Assembly (NCBI GenBank): GCA_964426945.1
Contig: CAYRSS010000004.1
Coordinates: forward strand, 98,118 to 162,117
Reading direction: 5' to 3'
Length of the DNA: 64,000 nt
DNA from: CAYRSS01 sp964426945
Lineage (GTDB): Bacteria; Planctomycetota; Phycisphaerae; UBA1845
Shown here in pieces: positions 8,936-18,663 of this stretch. Positions within the stretch are counted from its first letter, which is position 1. Each line of letters opens with the position of its first letter. Both the position numbers and the translations under genes were made by a program. The notes below the pieces were generated by a model that was not told the origin of the DNA, did not search any database, and saw only the letters and a program-made list of their open reading frames with translations.

Positions 8936-11900
8936 TCAGCCCTCGGCCACCGCGTCGCGCGACAGCGCGAACAACTCGCGCAGCGCGTCGGTCGACAGTT
9001 CGGTCAGCCATTCCTCGCCCGATCCCACGATGTTCTCGGCCAGCATCCGTTTGCGGCTGATCATGGCGTCGATGCGCTCCTCGAGCGTGCCGACGCAGAC
9101 GTACTTGTGGACCTGCACCTGCTTCGACTGGCCGATGCGATGGGCACGGTCGGTGGCCTGATCCTCGACCGCCGGGTTCCACCAGCGATCGAAGTGAAAC
9201 ACGTGGCTCGCCGCCGTCAGGTTGAGGCCGAACCCCCCCGCCTTCAGAGACAGGATGAACACCGGAGCGTCGCCCGATGGATCCTGGAAACGGTCCACCA
9301 GTGCGACGCGGGCCTTCTGGTCGGTGCCACCGTGCAGGAGCAGGACTTCGCACCCCAGCGTCTCCTTGAGCAATGGCTGGAGCAGCTCGCCCATCTGGCG
9401 GAACTGGGTGAACACCAGGGCCCGGTCGCCCTCGGCCACGGCTTCCTCGAGCATCTCGGTGAGCCGATCGCACTTGCCGCTGCGGTGCGGCCGGGCGGGG
9501 CCATCGGCCAGGAAAAGGCTCGGGTGGTTACAGATCTGCTTGAGCTTCACCAGCGTCGCGAGGATGAGGCCGCGGCGGGTGATGCCCTGGGCGTGCGAGA
9601 TCTGGCCCATCATGTCCGACACGACCGCCTCGTAGAGTGCGGCCTGCTCTCGCGTCAGGTTGCAGAAGACCTTCATCTCCATTTTCGCCGGCAACTCGGC
9701 GGCGATCTGCGGATCGCTCTTGAGCCGGCGCAGTACGAAGGGGCGGATCAGCGCCCGCAGCCGCGCCGCGCAGTTCGCGTCATGCCGCCGCTCGATGGGC
9801 ACCGCGAATCGCCGGCGGAACTCGGCCGCTCCGCCCAGATAGCCCGGATTGATGAAGTCCATGATCGACCACAGCTCGCTCAGGCGGTTCTCCACCGGCG
9901 TGCCGGTCAGGGCCACGCGGAGCACGGCGGAGAGCGAGCGAATGGCGAGCGACTGCTTCGCGGCAGGGTTCTTGATGTTCTGGGCTTCGTCGAGGGCCAG
10001 CCGGTGCCACTGCACCCGGGAGAGAAACTCGCGATCGCGGTGGATCAGCCCGTACGTGCTGATCACGACGTCGAACTCGGTCACCCGCCGCACGAAGTCC
10101 TCGCCGCTGAGGCGATCCAGCCCGTGATGCACCAGCACACGCAGGTTGGGGCCGAACTTCGCGATTTCGCGCTCCCAGTTGCCCACCAGCGACATCGGAA
10201 TCACGAGCAACGTCGGCCCCGGCGAAGCACCCTCCTCGCGCTCCTTGAGCAGGAGCGAGATGAGCTGAATCGTCTTGCCCAACCCCATGTCGTCGGCCAG
10301 GCACGAGCCCAGCCCGTGACGGCCGAGAAACCGGAACCAGGCCAGCCCGTTGAGCTGGTAAGGCCGCAACACCCCCTTGAACTCCGCGGGCGGCTCGGTC
10401 GTCTCCATCCGCGCATCCGGGCGGTCGGCATGGAGCAGCGAGTCGATCCACCCCTCCGCGCGCAGCTCAAGCAGGGGCAGACCCGTGTCGAGATCGTCCG
10501 CCAGGTAGCTTTGCCGCAGGGCCTCGAAGACGGTCATGTGCCCCGAGCGGGCACGGTCGAGGAACCGCAGCGCCGCCTTCACGTCGGAGGGCTGCACCAC
10601 GACCCACCGACCGCGAACCTGCACCAGCGGCGACTTGGACTGGGCCAGGGCAGTGATCTCCGCGGTGTTGAGGCTCTCCTCGCCCAGGGCGACGCGCCAG
10701 TCATACTCGACGAGGGTCTCCAGACTCAGCGCCGAACCGTCTGCCCGTCCCGGTCCGTCGCCGGCGTGCAGGTGCAGTCGCATGCCGATGCGCGGCCGCT
10801 CACCGCGCCACCACCGCGGCGCCCAGACCACGAGCCCGTCGTGCTCCAGCATGGGCATCGCTTCCTGCAGAAACTGGTACGCCTCGTCGAGCGACAGTTC
10901 GCAGGCGCCGGTACGATCCGACTCCAGGCAGCGCGCCAGCGGTGGGAAGTGGCGCACCGCGCGCTGCAGGTCGGCATGAAGCTGTTCGCGCGCCTCTTCG
11001 AAGGGGCGGCGCAGGATGAGGGGGTCGGCGGCGTGGTCCTGCCACAGCCGCTCCGCGTCCACGATCCAGTCCGGGTCGTCCAGCGCCTGCACATGAAGCG
11101 TCAGCCGCCACGGCAGCGCAATCGCCTCCGGGCCGGAGAGCGACGTCGGCAGGTCGGGCGGCTCCAGCCGCAGGCAGGTCCGGCAGGTCTGCACCGGCGA
11201 GGGCGGCGAGAGGCGGGCCAGCCAGTCGCGGATCGCGGCGTGGATTTCGGCCCCTTCGGCGGGATTGACGGGCACGCGGCTGTCCGAGCGGACCAGCGCA
11301 CGCAGCCATTGCGTTTGCGGGGCGTGGTCTTCGTGCCGGCGGTCGTGAAGCGTGTGGGCCAGCTCATCGCCTTCCAGCGCCCGTCGCACGAGCGCATCGG
11401 CCGCCGACCACAGGAAGTTCTCGACCAGCTCCCCCGCCTGAGCGGCCGGCGCGCCCCCGAGCGAGCGGCACACCGGCGGCATCGCTTCGATCAGCAGGCG
11501 CAGCCGTCCGACTGCGGGCTGATCGTCCACCACGACGCGCCAGAAGCCGCGGTACTGCCCGGGGCCGTCGCGGTGGATATCGGGGACGAAGCGCTGGCGG
11601 GCCAGCAGTTCCAGCACGAACCGCGCCGCCCGCGACCAGAAGAGGAAGGAATCGGCCGCGCTCACCGCCGAGCCGCCGGCGGGCAGACTGATGAGCACGT
11701 CCACGGCGTCAGCCGGGGCGAACGTCAGCGTCTCGACCGGGAGTTCGCGAAGGTCCGCCGGGCCGCCGTCGGATGCTGATCCGGATGCCATTGGGCGGCC
11801 GTCGCAATGTGGGACGAGAAGGGTGAGCCGCCCCACCGCCGCTTCCGCCACCAGCAGGGCGTCGCAGACATCGCCAAGTCGGTCGCGAAGCTCGCCGGGC

Positions 11901-12061
11901 GAGAGCAGCGCCAGCAGGTCGGAAGCAATGGCCTGCGCGGTCGCCGCGCCGCCGCCGGCTCCCTGACGCTCCTCCGACGCGCCGGGGTGAGCCCGGGGCT
12001 CCGTCGCCTCTCCCCACAGGTGCAGTTGTCCGCGGAACCAGTTCGCGTGAAGCCGGACCAT
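8936..12061 (-). CDS. SNF2/HelZ-family DEAD/DEAH helicase
   Basis: A 1041-residue Swi2/Snf2-type ATPase. The start chosen is ATG at 12061 (MVRLHANWFRG), because GGAG lies 5 nt upstream; a longer frame begins at 12130. The first 500 residues form a divergent N-terminal region. The ATPase core follows: Walker A 'ADDMGLGKTIQ' (about residue 590), 'LALDEAQNIKNP' as the DExQ box (about 692), 'TGTPVENRLSELWSIMDF', then helicase C with 'LVFTQFRQMGELL', 'SLKAGGFGLNLTAA' and 'TDRAHRIGQ' (about 973). These enzymes translocate on double-stranded DNA and remodel DNA-protein complexes. No restriction or defence partner lies beside it, so a housekeeping role in transcription or repair is as likely as defence. 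Confidence 0.9.
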   Translation of the reverse strand: MVRLHANWFRGQLHLWGEATEPRAHPGASEERQGAGGGAATAQAIASDLLALLSPGELRDRLGDVCDALLVAEAAVGRLTLLVPHCDGRPMASGSASDGGPADLRELPVETLTFAPADAVDVLISLPAGGSAVSAADSFLFWSRAARFVLELLARQRFVPDIHRDGPGQYRGFWRVVVDDQPAVGRLRLLIEAMPPVCRSLGGAPAAQAGELVENFLWSAADALVRRALEGDELAHTLHDRRHEDHAPQTQWLRALVRSDSRVPVNPAEGAEIHAAIRDWLARLSPPSPVQTCRTCLRLEPPDLPTSLSGPEAIALPWRLTLHVQALDDPDWIVDAERLWQDHAADPLILRRPFEEAREQLHADLQRAVRHFPPLARCLESDRTGACELSLDEAYQFLQEAMPMLEHDGLVVWAPRWWRGERPRIGMRLHLHAGDGPGRADGSALSLETLVEYDWRVALGEESLNTAEITALAQSKSPLVQVRGRWVVVQPSDVKAALRFLDRARSGHMTVFEALRQSYLADDLDTGLPLLELRAEGWIDSLLHADRPDARMETTEPPAEFKGVLRPYQLNGLAWFRFLGRHGLGSCLADDMGLGKTIQLISLLLKEREEGASPGPTLLVIPMSLVGNWEREIAKFGPNLRVLVHHGLDRLSGEDFVRRVTEFDVVISTYGLIHRDREFLSRVQWHRLALDEAQNIKNPAAKQSLAIRSLSAVLRVALTGTPVENRLSELWSIMDFINPGYLGGAAEFRRRFAVPIERRHDANCAARLRALIRPFVLRRLKSDPQIAAELPAKMEMKVFCNLTREQAALYEAVVSDMMGQISHAQGITRRGLILATLVKLKQICNHPSLFLADGPARPHRSGKCDRLTEMLEEAVAEGDRALVFTQFRQMGELLQPLLKETLGCEVLLLHGGTDQKARVALVDRFQDPSGDAPVFILSLKAGGFGLNLTAASHVFHFDRWWNPAVEDQATDRAHRIGQSKQVQVHKYVCVGTLEERIDAMISRKRMLAENIVGSGEEWLTELSTDALRELFALSRDAVAEG

Positions 12062-12200
12062 GCCATCTCCGCGCCGCGCGCCGCACGCCGAGGCGGGACA
12101 CTCCTCGTCCCCGCGCAGCGAACGGGGCATTGTATCACGTCCCGGGCGGGTTGTCAGGCGGGAGGGAAACGCCCCGAGGAGGGCCGGGATTCACAGCCGG

Positions 12201-13817
12201 TCAGGGTGCTGAGGGCAGTCGCATCGCATCTACCGTGTCGCGGATCCGCAGTTCCCAGCTCTTCCGCTCTGATTCCAGGAGCTGTCGCAGGGCGACCACC
12301 GCCCGCGGGTCGAACTGGCTGCCCGAAAGCCTGCGGATCTCGGCGAGGACGTCGTCCACGTCGCGCCGCCCGCGGTAGACGCGGTCGGTGGTCATGGCGT
12401 CGAAGGCGTCGGCGACGTGCAGCACACGTGAGCCGACCGGGATCTGTTCACCACACAGCCCGTTGGGACCGCCCGAGCCGTCGAAGTGCTCGCGCTGATG
12501 GCGAATCATCTGTGTCTCGGTCTCCAGCATGCGCAGATGGTCGACGATGCGGATCGTGATCAGCGGAACCTGTGCCATGAGGTTCAACTCGATCGGCGTC
12601 AGCGGCTGAGGCTTGAGCAGGATACGGTCGGGGATGCCCACTTTGCCGATGTCGTGCAACAGCGCCGCGTTGTGGATCGACTTGACCGTGCCCGGGCTGC
12701 AGCCCATGCGGGCGGCGATACGCTCGGCGTAGAAGGCGACGTTGCGCGAGTGTCTCGCCGTGTAGGCGTCCTTCTCGTCAAGCGCCTGCAGCAGCGAGGA
12801 CACGCTCTGGACGTAGACCTCCTTCGTCTGGATGCTGAGCGCGGCCACCCGACGACGGAGCGATTCGACCTCGTCGGTCTCGACCATCTCCATCAGAGCG
12901 ATGCTGTCTTCCAGTTCGGCAGCGAGCGACACGCGGTTGCGTCCGCGGCGTTTGGAGAGGTACATCGCGCGGTCGGCCAGGTCGACGAGCGCCGAGGCCG
13001 TCACCGCGCGGGGGTCGTCGGTGTCAGCCACGCCGAACGAAGCTGTTACGGCGTGTCCGCGTAAGCCCGGTGCGTGGATCTCCGAGGAAATCGCCCGGCG
13101 GATGCGCTCCGCCAGTCGGCCGGCGTCGGTGGCCGTCGCCTCGGGCAGTATGATGGCGAACTCTTCGCCGCCGAACCGCCCGGCGATGTCCACCGCCCGG
13201 ATGTTCTCGCGGATGATGCGCGAAGTCTCTTCCAGAACGTCGTTGCCGACGAGGTGGCCGTAGGTGTCATTGATGACCTTGAAGTAGTCCAGGTCGACCA
13301 TCATCATCGCCAGCGAGTGGCCGTAACGGCGCGAGCGGTTCAGCTCGTGCGCCAGCAGGCGGTTGAGATGGTCGTGGTTGTAGAGCCCCGTCAAGCCGTC
13401 CGTGACCGCGGCGCTGCGCAGCCGCTGTTGAAACTCCCACATGCGGACACCGGCGCGCAGGCGGCCGACCACCTCGAGAAGCTTCACCGGCTTGGAGAGG
13501 TAGTCGTCAGCGCCGCTGGCGAGGGCGCGCTCATTGAGCTCGTAGTTGCCGTGCGCGGTGACGAGCACGAGGAAGGTCATCGCCAGTTCCGGGTCCTGCC
13601 GGATCTGGGCGATGACATCGAGTCCGGTGCCGTCGGGCAGTTCGTAGTCGAGGAAGCAGACTTTCGGCCGCCGTGCCCGCACCAGGGCCAGCCCCTCGGC
13701 GACGCTCGCGGCGGCCACCGAGCTGTACCCCCGGCGCTGGATCTCCCGACCGAGCAGGGCGCTCTGGTCCGGATCGTCCTCGACGATGCAGACGTCCAGT
13801 TGCTCGACTTCGGTCAT
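12201..13817 (-). CDS. Response regulator with GGDEF and HD-GYP domains
   Basis: A 538-residue three-domain signalling protein. The start is taken at ATG 13817 (MTEVEQLDVCIVEDD), where a receiver domain normally begins; the longer frame to 13895 looks untranslated. Receiver: acidic pair 'EDD', phospho-acceptor Asp near 52 in 'CFLDYELPDG', Lys in 'YLSKPV'. GGDEF: 'RFGGEEF' near 217 with an intact inhibitory-site RxxD (RAVD) five residues before it, so it should make cyclic di-GMP from GTP. HD-GYP: 'HDIGK' near 388 and 'HQREHFDGSGGP', where the usual GYP triad reads GGP; it may hydrolyse cyclic di-GMP. No cognate histidine kinase is adjacent. The 'VADAFDAMTTDRVYR' motif is well kept, supporting a functional phosphodiesterase. 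Confidence 0.93.
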   Translation of the reverse strand: MTEVEQLDVCIVEDDPDQSALLGREIQRRGYSSVAAASVAEGLALVRARRPKVCFLDYELPDGTGLDVIAQIRQDPELAMTFLVLVTAHGNYELNERALASGADDYLSKPVKLLEVVGRLRAGVRMWEFQQRLRSAAVTDGLTGLYNHDHLNRLLAHELNRSRRYGHSLAMMMVDLDYFKVINDTYGHLVGNDVLEETSRIIRENIRAVDIAGRFGGEEFAIILPEATATDAGRLAERIRRAISSEIHAPGLRGHAVTASFGVADTDDPRAVTASALVDLADRAMYLSKRRGRNRVSLAAELEDSIALMEMVETDEVESLRRRVAALSIQTKEVYVQSVSSLLQALDEKDAYTARHSRNVAFYAERIAARMGCSPGTVKSIHNAALLHDIGKVGIPDRILLKPQPLTPIELNLMAQVPLITIRIVDHLRMLETETQMIRHQREHFDGSGGPNGLCGEQIPVGSRVLHVADAFDAMTTDRVYRGRRDVDDVLAEIRRLSGSQFDPRAVVALRQLLESERKSWELRIRDTVDAMRLPSAP

Positions 13818-14015
13818 TCGATCGGTACCGCCGACGAAGGGGCCGTACCGCCCCGCGCGCCACGAAATGAGCCCGCCGCGGTCAGCCTGCGGCACTGAGA
13901 GGCTTATCGGAGGCCGGTGAGCGCGGGTTCACCGTCGAAGGCGGGTCGTGGTCACGTCCGATAGCATCCGGCGGGCGCGTGGCCGCGGCTTGGGAGCGGA
14001 AAAATGCGCAGGGGG

Positions 14016-14627
14016 TTACCCCAGCTCGACGTTCCAGTAAGCCGCGTCGAGGAACTGCCGCCACGAGGCGTAGCGGTTGTCGCTGAGCTTGAGGCTGAGC
14101 GTCGGGCTGCGCCGCGGCTTCACCGGCTTGCGGATCAAGCGAACGCCGGCCTGTGCCGGGGTGCGGCCCCCCTTGCGGACGTTGCACGCGACGCAGCAGC
14201 AGACGACGTTGGTCCAGCTGTCGCCGCCCCCCTGCGAACGCGGGAGGATATGGTCAAGGCTCAGCTCGCTAGAGGGGAACTTCTTGCCGCAGTACTGGCA
14301 CTGGTTGTTGTCGCGCGCGTAGATGTTGCGGCGGTTGAACTTGACGTCGGTGCGCGGCAGCTTCGAGAAGCCAAGAACTCGGATGATCCGCGGCACCACC
14401 AGGTCGATCCGGACCGTGCGCACCCAGTCGTGCTTCGCGGGCTCAAACGTACGGCGGAACTGGCTCAGCTCCATCCAGTCGGCGAAGTCGTAGGAGACGT
14501 AGTGGCCGTCCTCGACATTGATCACCTCCGCCACGGGCTCGTCATGCTGGTCGCGCTTGAACAGCAGCGAGAAGGCGCGGCGGACCCCGATGATCCGTGT
14601 GGCGACAAAGTGGGCGTTGAGCAGCAG
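14016..14627 (-). CDS. HNH endonuclease, planctomycete type; start codon unresolved
   Basis: HNH nuclease with the motif 'CQYCGKKFPSSELSLDHILPRSQGGGDSWTNVVCCCVACNVRKG', giving two CxxC zinc pairs and the DH..N..N core. In-frame sequence continues upstream of the first usable GTG (14534) as 'LLLNAHFVATRIIGVRRAFSLLFK', which is the conserved N terminus of this family as I know it, so the gene must begin further up. Yet from the in-frame TAG near 14712 to 14534 there is no ATG, GTG or TTG. I place the start at CTG 14627 (GAGGG upstream, 8 nt) as the best guess. Another option is the position 14678 (TTC), 7 nt after AAAGGAG. Proteins of this type may act on DNA or RNA; role unknown. Confidence 0.8.
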   Translation of the reverse strand: MLLNAHFVATRIIGVRRAFSLLFKRDQHDEPVAEVINVEDGHYVSYDFADWMELSQFRRTFEPAKHDWVRTVRIDLVVPRIIRVLGFSKLPRTDVKFNRRNIYARDNNQCQYCGKKFPSSELSLDHILPRSQGGGDSWTNVVCCCVACNVRKGGRTPAQAGVRLIRKPVKPRRSPTLSLKLSDNRYASWRQFLDAAYWNVELG

Positions 14628-14713
14628 GACGCTGCCCTCAAGCGATGCGGCAGAGGCGGTGATCGCACTGGCTGGGAAGACGAGGCTCCTTTCTGGAGTT
14701 TGCTCCCGACCCT

Positions 14714-14742
14714 ATTTTAGTCGACGCACGCCTCAAACTCAA
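14714..14742 (-). promoter_or_regulatory. Promoter of the HNH gene
   Basis: On the minus strand TTGAGT (14742-14737), 17 bp, TAAAAT (14719-14714). Transcription would begin near 14707 and include the AAAGGAG ribosome site at 14692-14686. Confidence 0.5.
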
Positions 14743-14852
14743 GTTAAAGCACCGTGAACCGCCTCGCTGCGCGGGGTTCCGGCGTGCCCCGCCGCCGCGT
14801 AGAATGTACGATCGGCCTGCGTGGTCGTCGTCATCCTCCCGGAAGCAGTCTC

Positions 14853-16328
14853 ATGCGTTTCAATGCCCTTGCAATTATTGGCCTGTCCGCGGTACTGACC
14901 GGGATTCCGGCCTGCACCGTCACGCCGCCGGCCAACGACAACGCCGCAGACCTGGCCAACCACAACGACAACGACACCAGCCCGCCCGCCGTGGCCCGTT
15001 ACGCGCAGGCGTTCGGCGCCGCGGGAACCGGGTTCCTCTCCGCCGTCTGGGGCAGCGCGCCCGATGACATCTTCGTGGTCGGTGGCCAGCCCGACGCCGG
15101 CGAGGTCTATCACTTCGACGGCGAGAACTGGGCGCAGATGGCCATCCCCGTGGTGGACGCACTCGTCTGGGTCTTCGGGTTCGCGGCGGACGACGTGTTT
15201 GCCGTCGGTGAAGGCGGCGGCATCCTTCACTTCAATGGATCGCGCTGGCAGCGACAGAACTCCCCGACGACGGAAGACCTCTGGGGGGTCTGGGGAGCCG
15301 CTCCGGACGATGTCTGGGCGGTCGGCGGCTCCGCCGGTGAGGGCGAGGACGGCGTCGTCATCCTGCACTACAACGGCGCGGTCTGGACCCAGGTAGCCCC
15401 GCCCCGGCTCGACCGCTCGGCGAGCTCGCTCTTCAAAGTCTGGGGGGTGTCTGCGGATCGCGTATTCGCGGTAGGCAGCAACGGGCTGGTCCTGGAGTAC
15501 GACGGCGAAAGCTGGGCCCAGATCCTCGTGGCCGACGTCACCGACGACATCATCGCCCTGTGGGGTACGGCGGCGAACAACATCGTCGCGGTCGGCGGCC
15601 GCCAGCAGGGGGTGATACTGCACTACGACGGCACCGCCTGGAGCGGAGGTCGCCGTGACGGCGTCGAGGGGCTCAACGGCGTGTACGCCCTGTCGTCGCA
15701 GACCGCCGTGGTGGTCGGCGTGAACGGCGAGGCGGGCGTCTACGACATCGACGCCGACAGCTACGCCCCCGAGAGCACCGGCACAACCCGCGTTCTGCAT
15801 GCCGTCTGGTCCGACGGGGACGATCGCGAATACGTCGTCGGCGGAGACAACCGCACCCCCGCGACCGGCATCGCGCTGGTGCGCACGCTCACCGAGCTGC
15901 CTGACAACCCGGCCCCGCCCGCCCCGCCACCGGTGATGGAGCCGCGCATCGAGTTGGGCATCGGCGAAGGCAGCAATTTCTCTGTCCTGTCGGATGGCGA
16001 TCCGATCCAGGTGCTCACCGCCGGCCAGGGGGGCACCCACGTATTCCTCACCATGCGGGCCTACGACTTCGGCGACGACATCGGCGCGCGGTTGACCATA
16101 TCCGTGGTCGACGACAACAACAGCTTCCAGATCTCCGGCCCGGCCAACTTCACCATCTTCCTGGAAGACGACGGAGCGGGGTACTTCGAGCAGGAACGGC
16201 TGGTCAGCTTCCGGGTAACCCCGTCCTACATCACCGGTCAGACGGCGACCTTCACCGTGACGGTCGCGGACACCGTTTCCACGCGCACGGCTACGGCCAC
16301 GGCGTCGCTCGAACTTCTTGCGCCGTAG
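14853..16328 (+). CDS. Propeller-type lipoprotein with WxG.. repeats
   Basis: A 491-residue secreted lipoprotein. The start is ATG 14853 (MRFNALAIIGLSAVLTG), preceded by GGAAG at 7 nt; lipobox 'IPAC' gives Cys21 as the lipidated residue. The body has repeated 'VWGSAPDDIFVVGG', 'VFGFAADDVFAVGEGG', 'VWGAAPDDVWAVGG', 'VWGVSADRVFAVGSNG' and 'LWGTAANNIVAVGG' units of about 45 residues, each with an outer strand like 'HFDGENW', which indicate a beta-propeller of 6-7 blades. After a proline-rich linker (PAPPAPPPV) there is an Ig-like C-terminal domain. Probably held on the outer membrane facing outside; ligand unknown. A TAGAAT box at 14800-14805 may be its -10 element. Confidence 0.8.
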   Translation: MRFNALAIIGLSAVLTGIPACTVTPPANDNAADLANHNDNDTSPPAVARYAQAFGAAGTGFLSAVWGSAPDDIFVVGGQPDAGEVYHFDGENWAQMAIPVVDALVWVFGFAADDVFAVGEGGGILHFNGSRWQRQNSPTTEDLWGVWGAAPDDVWAVGGSAGEGEDGVVILHYNGAVWTQVAPPRLDRSASSLFKVWGVSADRVFAVGSNGLVLEYDGESWAQILVADVTDDIIALWGTAANNIVAVGGRQQGVILHYDGTAWSGGRRDGVEGLNGVYALSSQTAVVVGVNGEAGVYDIDADSYAPESTGTTRVLHAVWSDGDDREYVVGGDNRTPATGIALVRTLTELPDNPAPPAPPPVMEPRIELGIGEGSNFSVLSDGDPIQVLTAGQGGTHVFLTMRAYDFGDDIGARLTISVVDDNNSFQISGPANFTIFLEDDGAGYFEQERLVSFRVTPSYITGQTATFTVTVADTVSTRTATATASLELLAP

Positions 16329-16342
16329 CCTGTGGCCGCGGC

Positions 16343-18628
16343 TTAACTCAGGTCGACAGGATCGACGTCGACCATCACCGAAGCCTTGCCTCGCAAGGCC
16401 GCGCTGCTGATCAGTCGCTCCATGAGGGTGTGCATGTCGGTGGCGGTGCGGGTGCGCACGAGCAGGTCGTGGCGATACCGGCCGCGCATGCGTCGGCGGA
16501 GGCAGGATTGCGGGCCGAGCACGTCGGCCGCTTCCAGCGCCAGCGCGGCAATGGCTCCGCGGACGCGCTCGGCCAACGCGGCCGCCTCGCGGGCCGCGGT
16601 TTCGTCGCGCTCGTGCATCAGCAACAGCCGGGTCATCCGGGCGTAGGGCGGCAGGTTCGCCCGGTGGCGAGAGGCCAGCTCGTCGCGTGCGAAGGCATCG
16701 TAGTCGTGATGCGCCGCATGGCGCAGCGCGGGCGATCGGGGCATGGTCGTCTGGATCACCACGCGGCCGCCCTCCTCCGCGCGGCCGGCGCGACCCGCCA
16801 CCTGAGTCATGAGCTGAAAGAGGTGTTCCTGGCTGCGGAAATCGGACTCGACCGGCGCCGTGTCCGCGTCGAGCACGCCCACGAACGACACCGCCGGAAA
16901 GTCGAGCCCCTTGGCGATCATCTGCGTTCCGACGAGTACGTCGATCCGCCGCGCGGCGAAGTCTTCGACCAGCTGCCGGTAGTGATCGCGGTGGGTCATC
17001 GTGTCGCTGTCGGCCCGCCGGATCTTCGCCGTGGGCAGCAGCCTGGCGAGCACGTCTTCGGCGCGCTGCGTTCCGGCGCCGAAGGGCACGAGCCGGCCGC
17101 CGCAGCCCATCACCGAGCAGCCCTGCGGCGCCGCAACGCGCAGGTGGCAATAGTGACACCGCGACTCGCCGGTGGAGGTGTGCAGCACCATGCCCACCGT
17201 ACACCGCGGACACCGCACGACCTCCAGACAGCGCTCGCAGCGCATCCGCCCGGCATAACCGCGGCGGTTGAGCAGGATGACGGCCTGGCCGCCTGCGGCC
17301 AGCGTCTCCTCAAGCATTCGCAGCATGGTCCGCGACACCAGCGGCGCACCCTTCACGTCGCGGCTCTCCTCGCGGAGATCCACGATATGCACCTCCGGTA
17401 GCGGCAGTGCCTTTACGCGCCGCGGCAGGTCGACACGCTTCCAGCCCTCGCGCCCGCCGCTGCTGTACCACGATTCCATCGACGGCGTGGCCGAGCCCAA
17501 CACGACGGGAATGCCCAGCTGGTGGGCCCGCAGCACGGCGACATCGCGCACGTGGAAGCGCGGCGCCTGCAGGTTCTTGTAGCTCGTCTCCTGCTCTTCG
17601 TCGACGCAGATAAGCCCGAGCCGCGGGCACGGCGCGAAGACGGCGCTGCGCGTCCCGATCACCACCGACGCCTCGCCCGACGCCACCTGTCGCCAAACCA
17701 GCGAGCGCTGCGACTCGGTCATCGCGCTGTGTACGACAGCCACATCGGCAAACCGCGACGCCAGCCGCTGCACCAGTTGCGTCGTCAGCATGATCTCGGG
17801 CACCAGCAGAATCGCCTGCCGCCCCTGCGCCACCGCCGCGCGAATCGCCCGCACATACACCTCGGTCTTGCCCGAACCGCTCACGCCGTAGAGCAGCGTC
17901 GCCGCGAATCGATCCGCGGACAGATCGCCGAAGATCGAAGCCAGCGCGGCCTCCTGGTCGGTGGTCGGCTCGAACCCGGGATCGACAACGACGTGACCCG
18001 CGGACTCGGGCGGCTCGGCGGCCTCGCGGCGGACGGTCACGCGCACGGCACCGACCTCGACCAGCTTGCGCAGCACCGCGGCGGAAGCACCGGTTCGCTC
18101 CAGCAGGGCGGTGACGGCCACCGGCTCCTTCGCCGCGCGCAGCACTTCCAGCAGCGCGGTCCGCGCGGCGCTTCGCCGCGCGCCCGACTCGTCCGTCGCC
18201 GCGGCCAGCTCGGCGTAGCGAACCTTGCGCAGGCCGCGCTCGCGCCGCGCCGCCTCGGGGGTCATCGCCTTCAACGTGACGCCGAGCGGACACGCATAGT
18301 GCTGCGCGATGCGGCGGCCCAGTTCGATCAGCGCAGGGGTCAGGTGGCTCGCGGTGTCGACAACGCCCGCGATCGGCCGCAAGGTGGACTGCCACGTCCG
18401 GCGCTCGAGCGCGATCACGAAGCCCGGAGTCTCGCGACCGGTGCGGCCGGTGGGCACGGTGACGCGCTGCCCCACGCCGATAGCAGAGGCCAGCTCGTCG
18501 GGCACGGCGTAGGTGTAGACGCGGTGAACCGGCAGAACGGGCGCGACCGAGGCGACGAGACCCTCACGGCTCTCGCCTTCCTCGACCCACAGGCGTCCCG
18601 TCGCTTCGTCGTGACGTCGCCGGCTCAT
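16343..18628 (-). CDS. priA: Primosomal protein N' (replication restart helicase PriA)
   Basis: A 761-residue PriA. It recognises stalled forks, unwinds the lagging-strand arm 3'-5' and reloads the replicative helicase. Visible parts: N-terminal 3'-DNA-binding region, Walker A 'GVSGSGKTEV' near residue 251, 'CVDEEQETSYK' near 343, 'VLGSATPS' motif III, then the zinc-finger insertion with 'CERCLEVVRCPRC' and 'CHYCH..QGCSVMGC' around 465-510, and helicase motifs 'GTQMIAKGLDFP' and 'QLMTQVAGRAGR'. Length is normal for the family. On the minus strand TATGAT ends 8 nt before the ATG and no ribosome site is seen, so the mRNA may be leaderless. Confidence 0.95.
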   Translation of the reverse strand: MSRRRHDEATGRLWVEEGESREGLVASVAPVLPVHRVYTYAVPDELASAIGVGQRVTVPTGRTGRETPGFVIALERRTWQSTLRPIAGVVDTASHLTPALIELGRRIAQHYACPLGVTLKAMTPEAARRERGLRKVRYAELAAATDESGARRSAARTALLEVLRAAKEPVAVTALLERTGASAAVLRKLVEVGAVRVTVRREAAEPPESAGHVVVDPGFEPTTDQEAALASIFGDLSADRFAATLLYGVSGSGKTEVYVRAIRAAVAQGRQAILLVPEIMLTTQLVQRLASRFADVAVVHSAMTESQRSLVWRQVASGEASVVIGTRSAVFAPCPRLGLICVDEEQETSYKNLQAPRFHVRDVAVLRAHQLGIPVVLGSATPSMESWYSSGGREGWKRVDLPRRVKALPLPEVHIVDLREESRDVKGAPLVSRTMLRMLEETLAAGGQAVILLNRRGYAGRMRCERCLEVVRCPRCTVGMVLHTSTGESRCHYCHLRVAAPQGCSVMGCGGRLVPFGAGTQRAEDVLARLLPTAKIRRADSDTMTHRDHYRQLVEDFAARRIDVLVGTQMIAKGLDFPAVSFVGVLDADTAPVESDFRSQEHLFQLMTQVAGRAGRAEEGGRVVIQTTMPRSPALRHAAHHDYDAFARDELASRHRANLPPYARMTRLLLMHERDETAAREAAALAERVRGAIAALALEAADVLGPQSCLRRRMRGRYRHDLLVRTRTATDMHTLMERLISSAALRGKASVMVDVDPVDLS

Positions 18629-18663
18629 CGGCGACCATCATACCGCGACAACGGGCCGGGGGC

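Noticed and set aside
8654..11779. 1041-codon plus-strand frame opposite the SNF2 helicase
   Set aside because: It is antisense to an unmistakable helicase and its Gln/Arg/His-rich translation has no motif.
14739..17213. 824-codon minus-strand frame opposite the propeller lipoprotein and priA end
   Set aside because: Its arginine/glycine-rich translation is a shadow of real genes in other frames.
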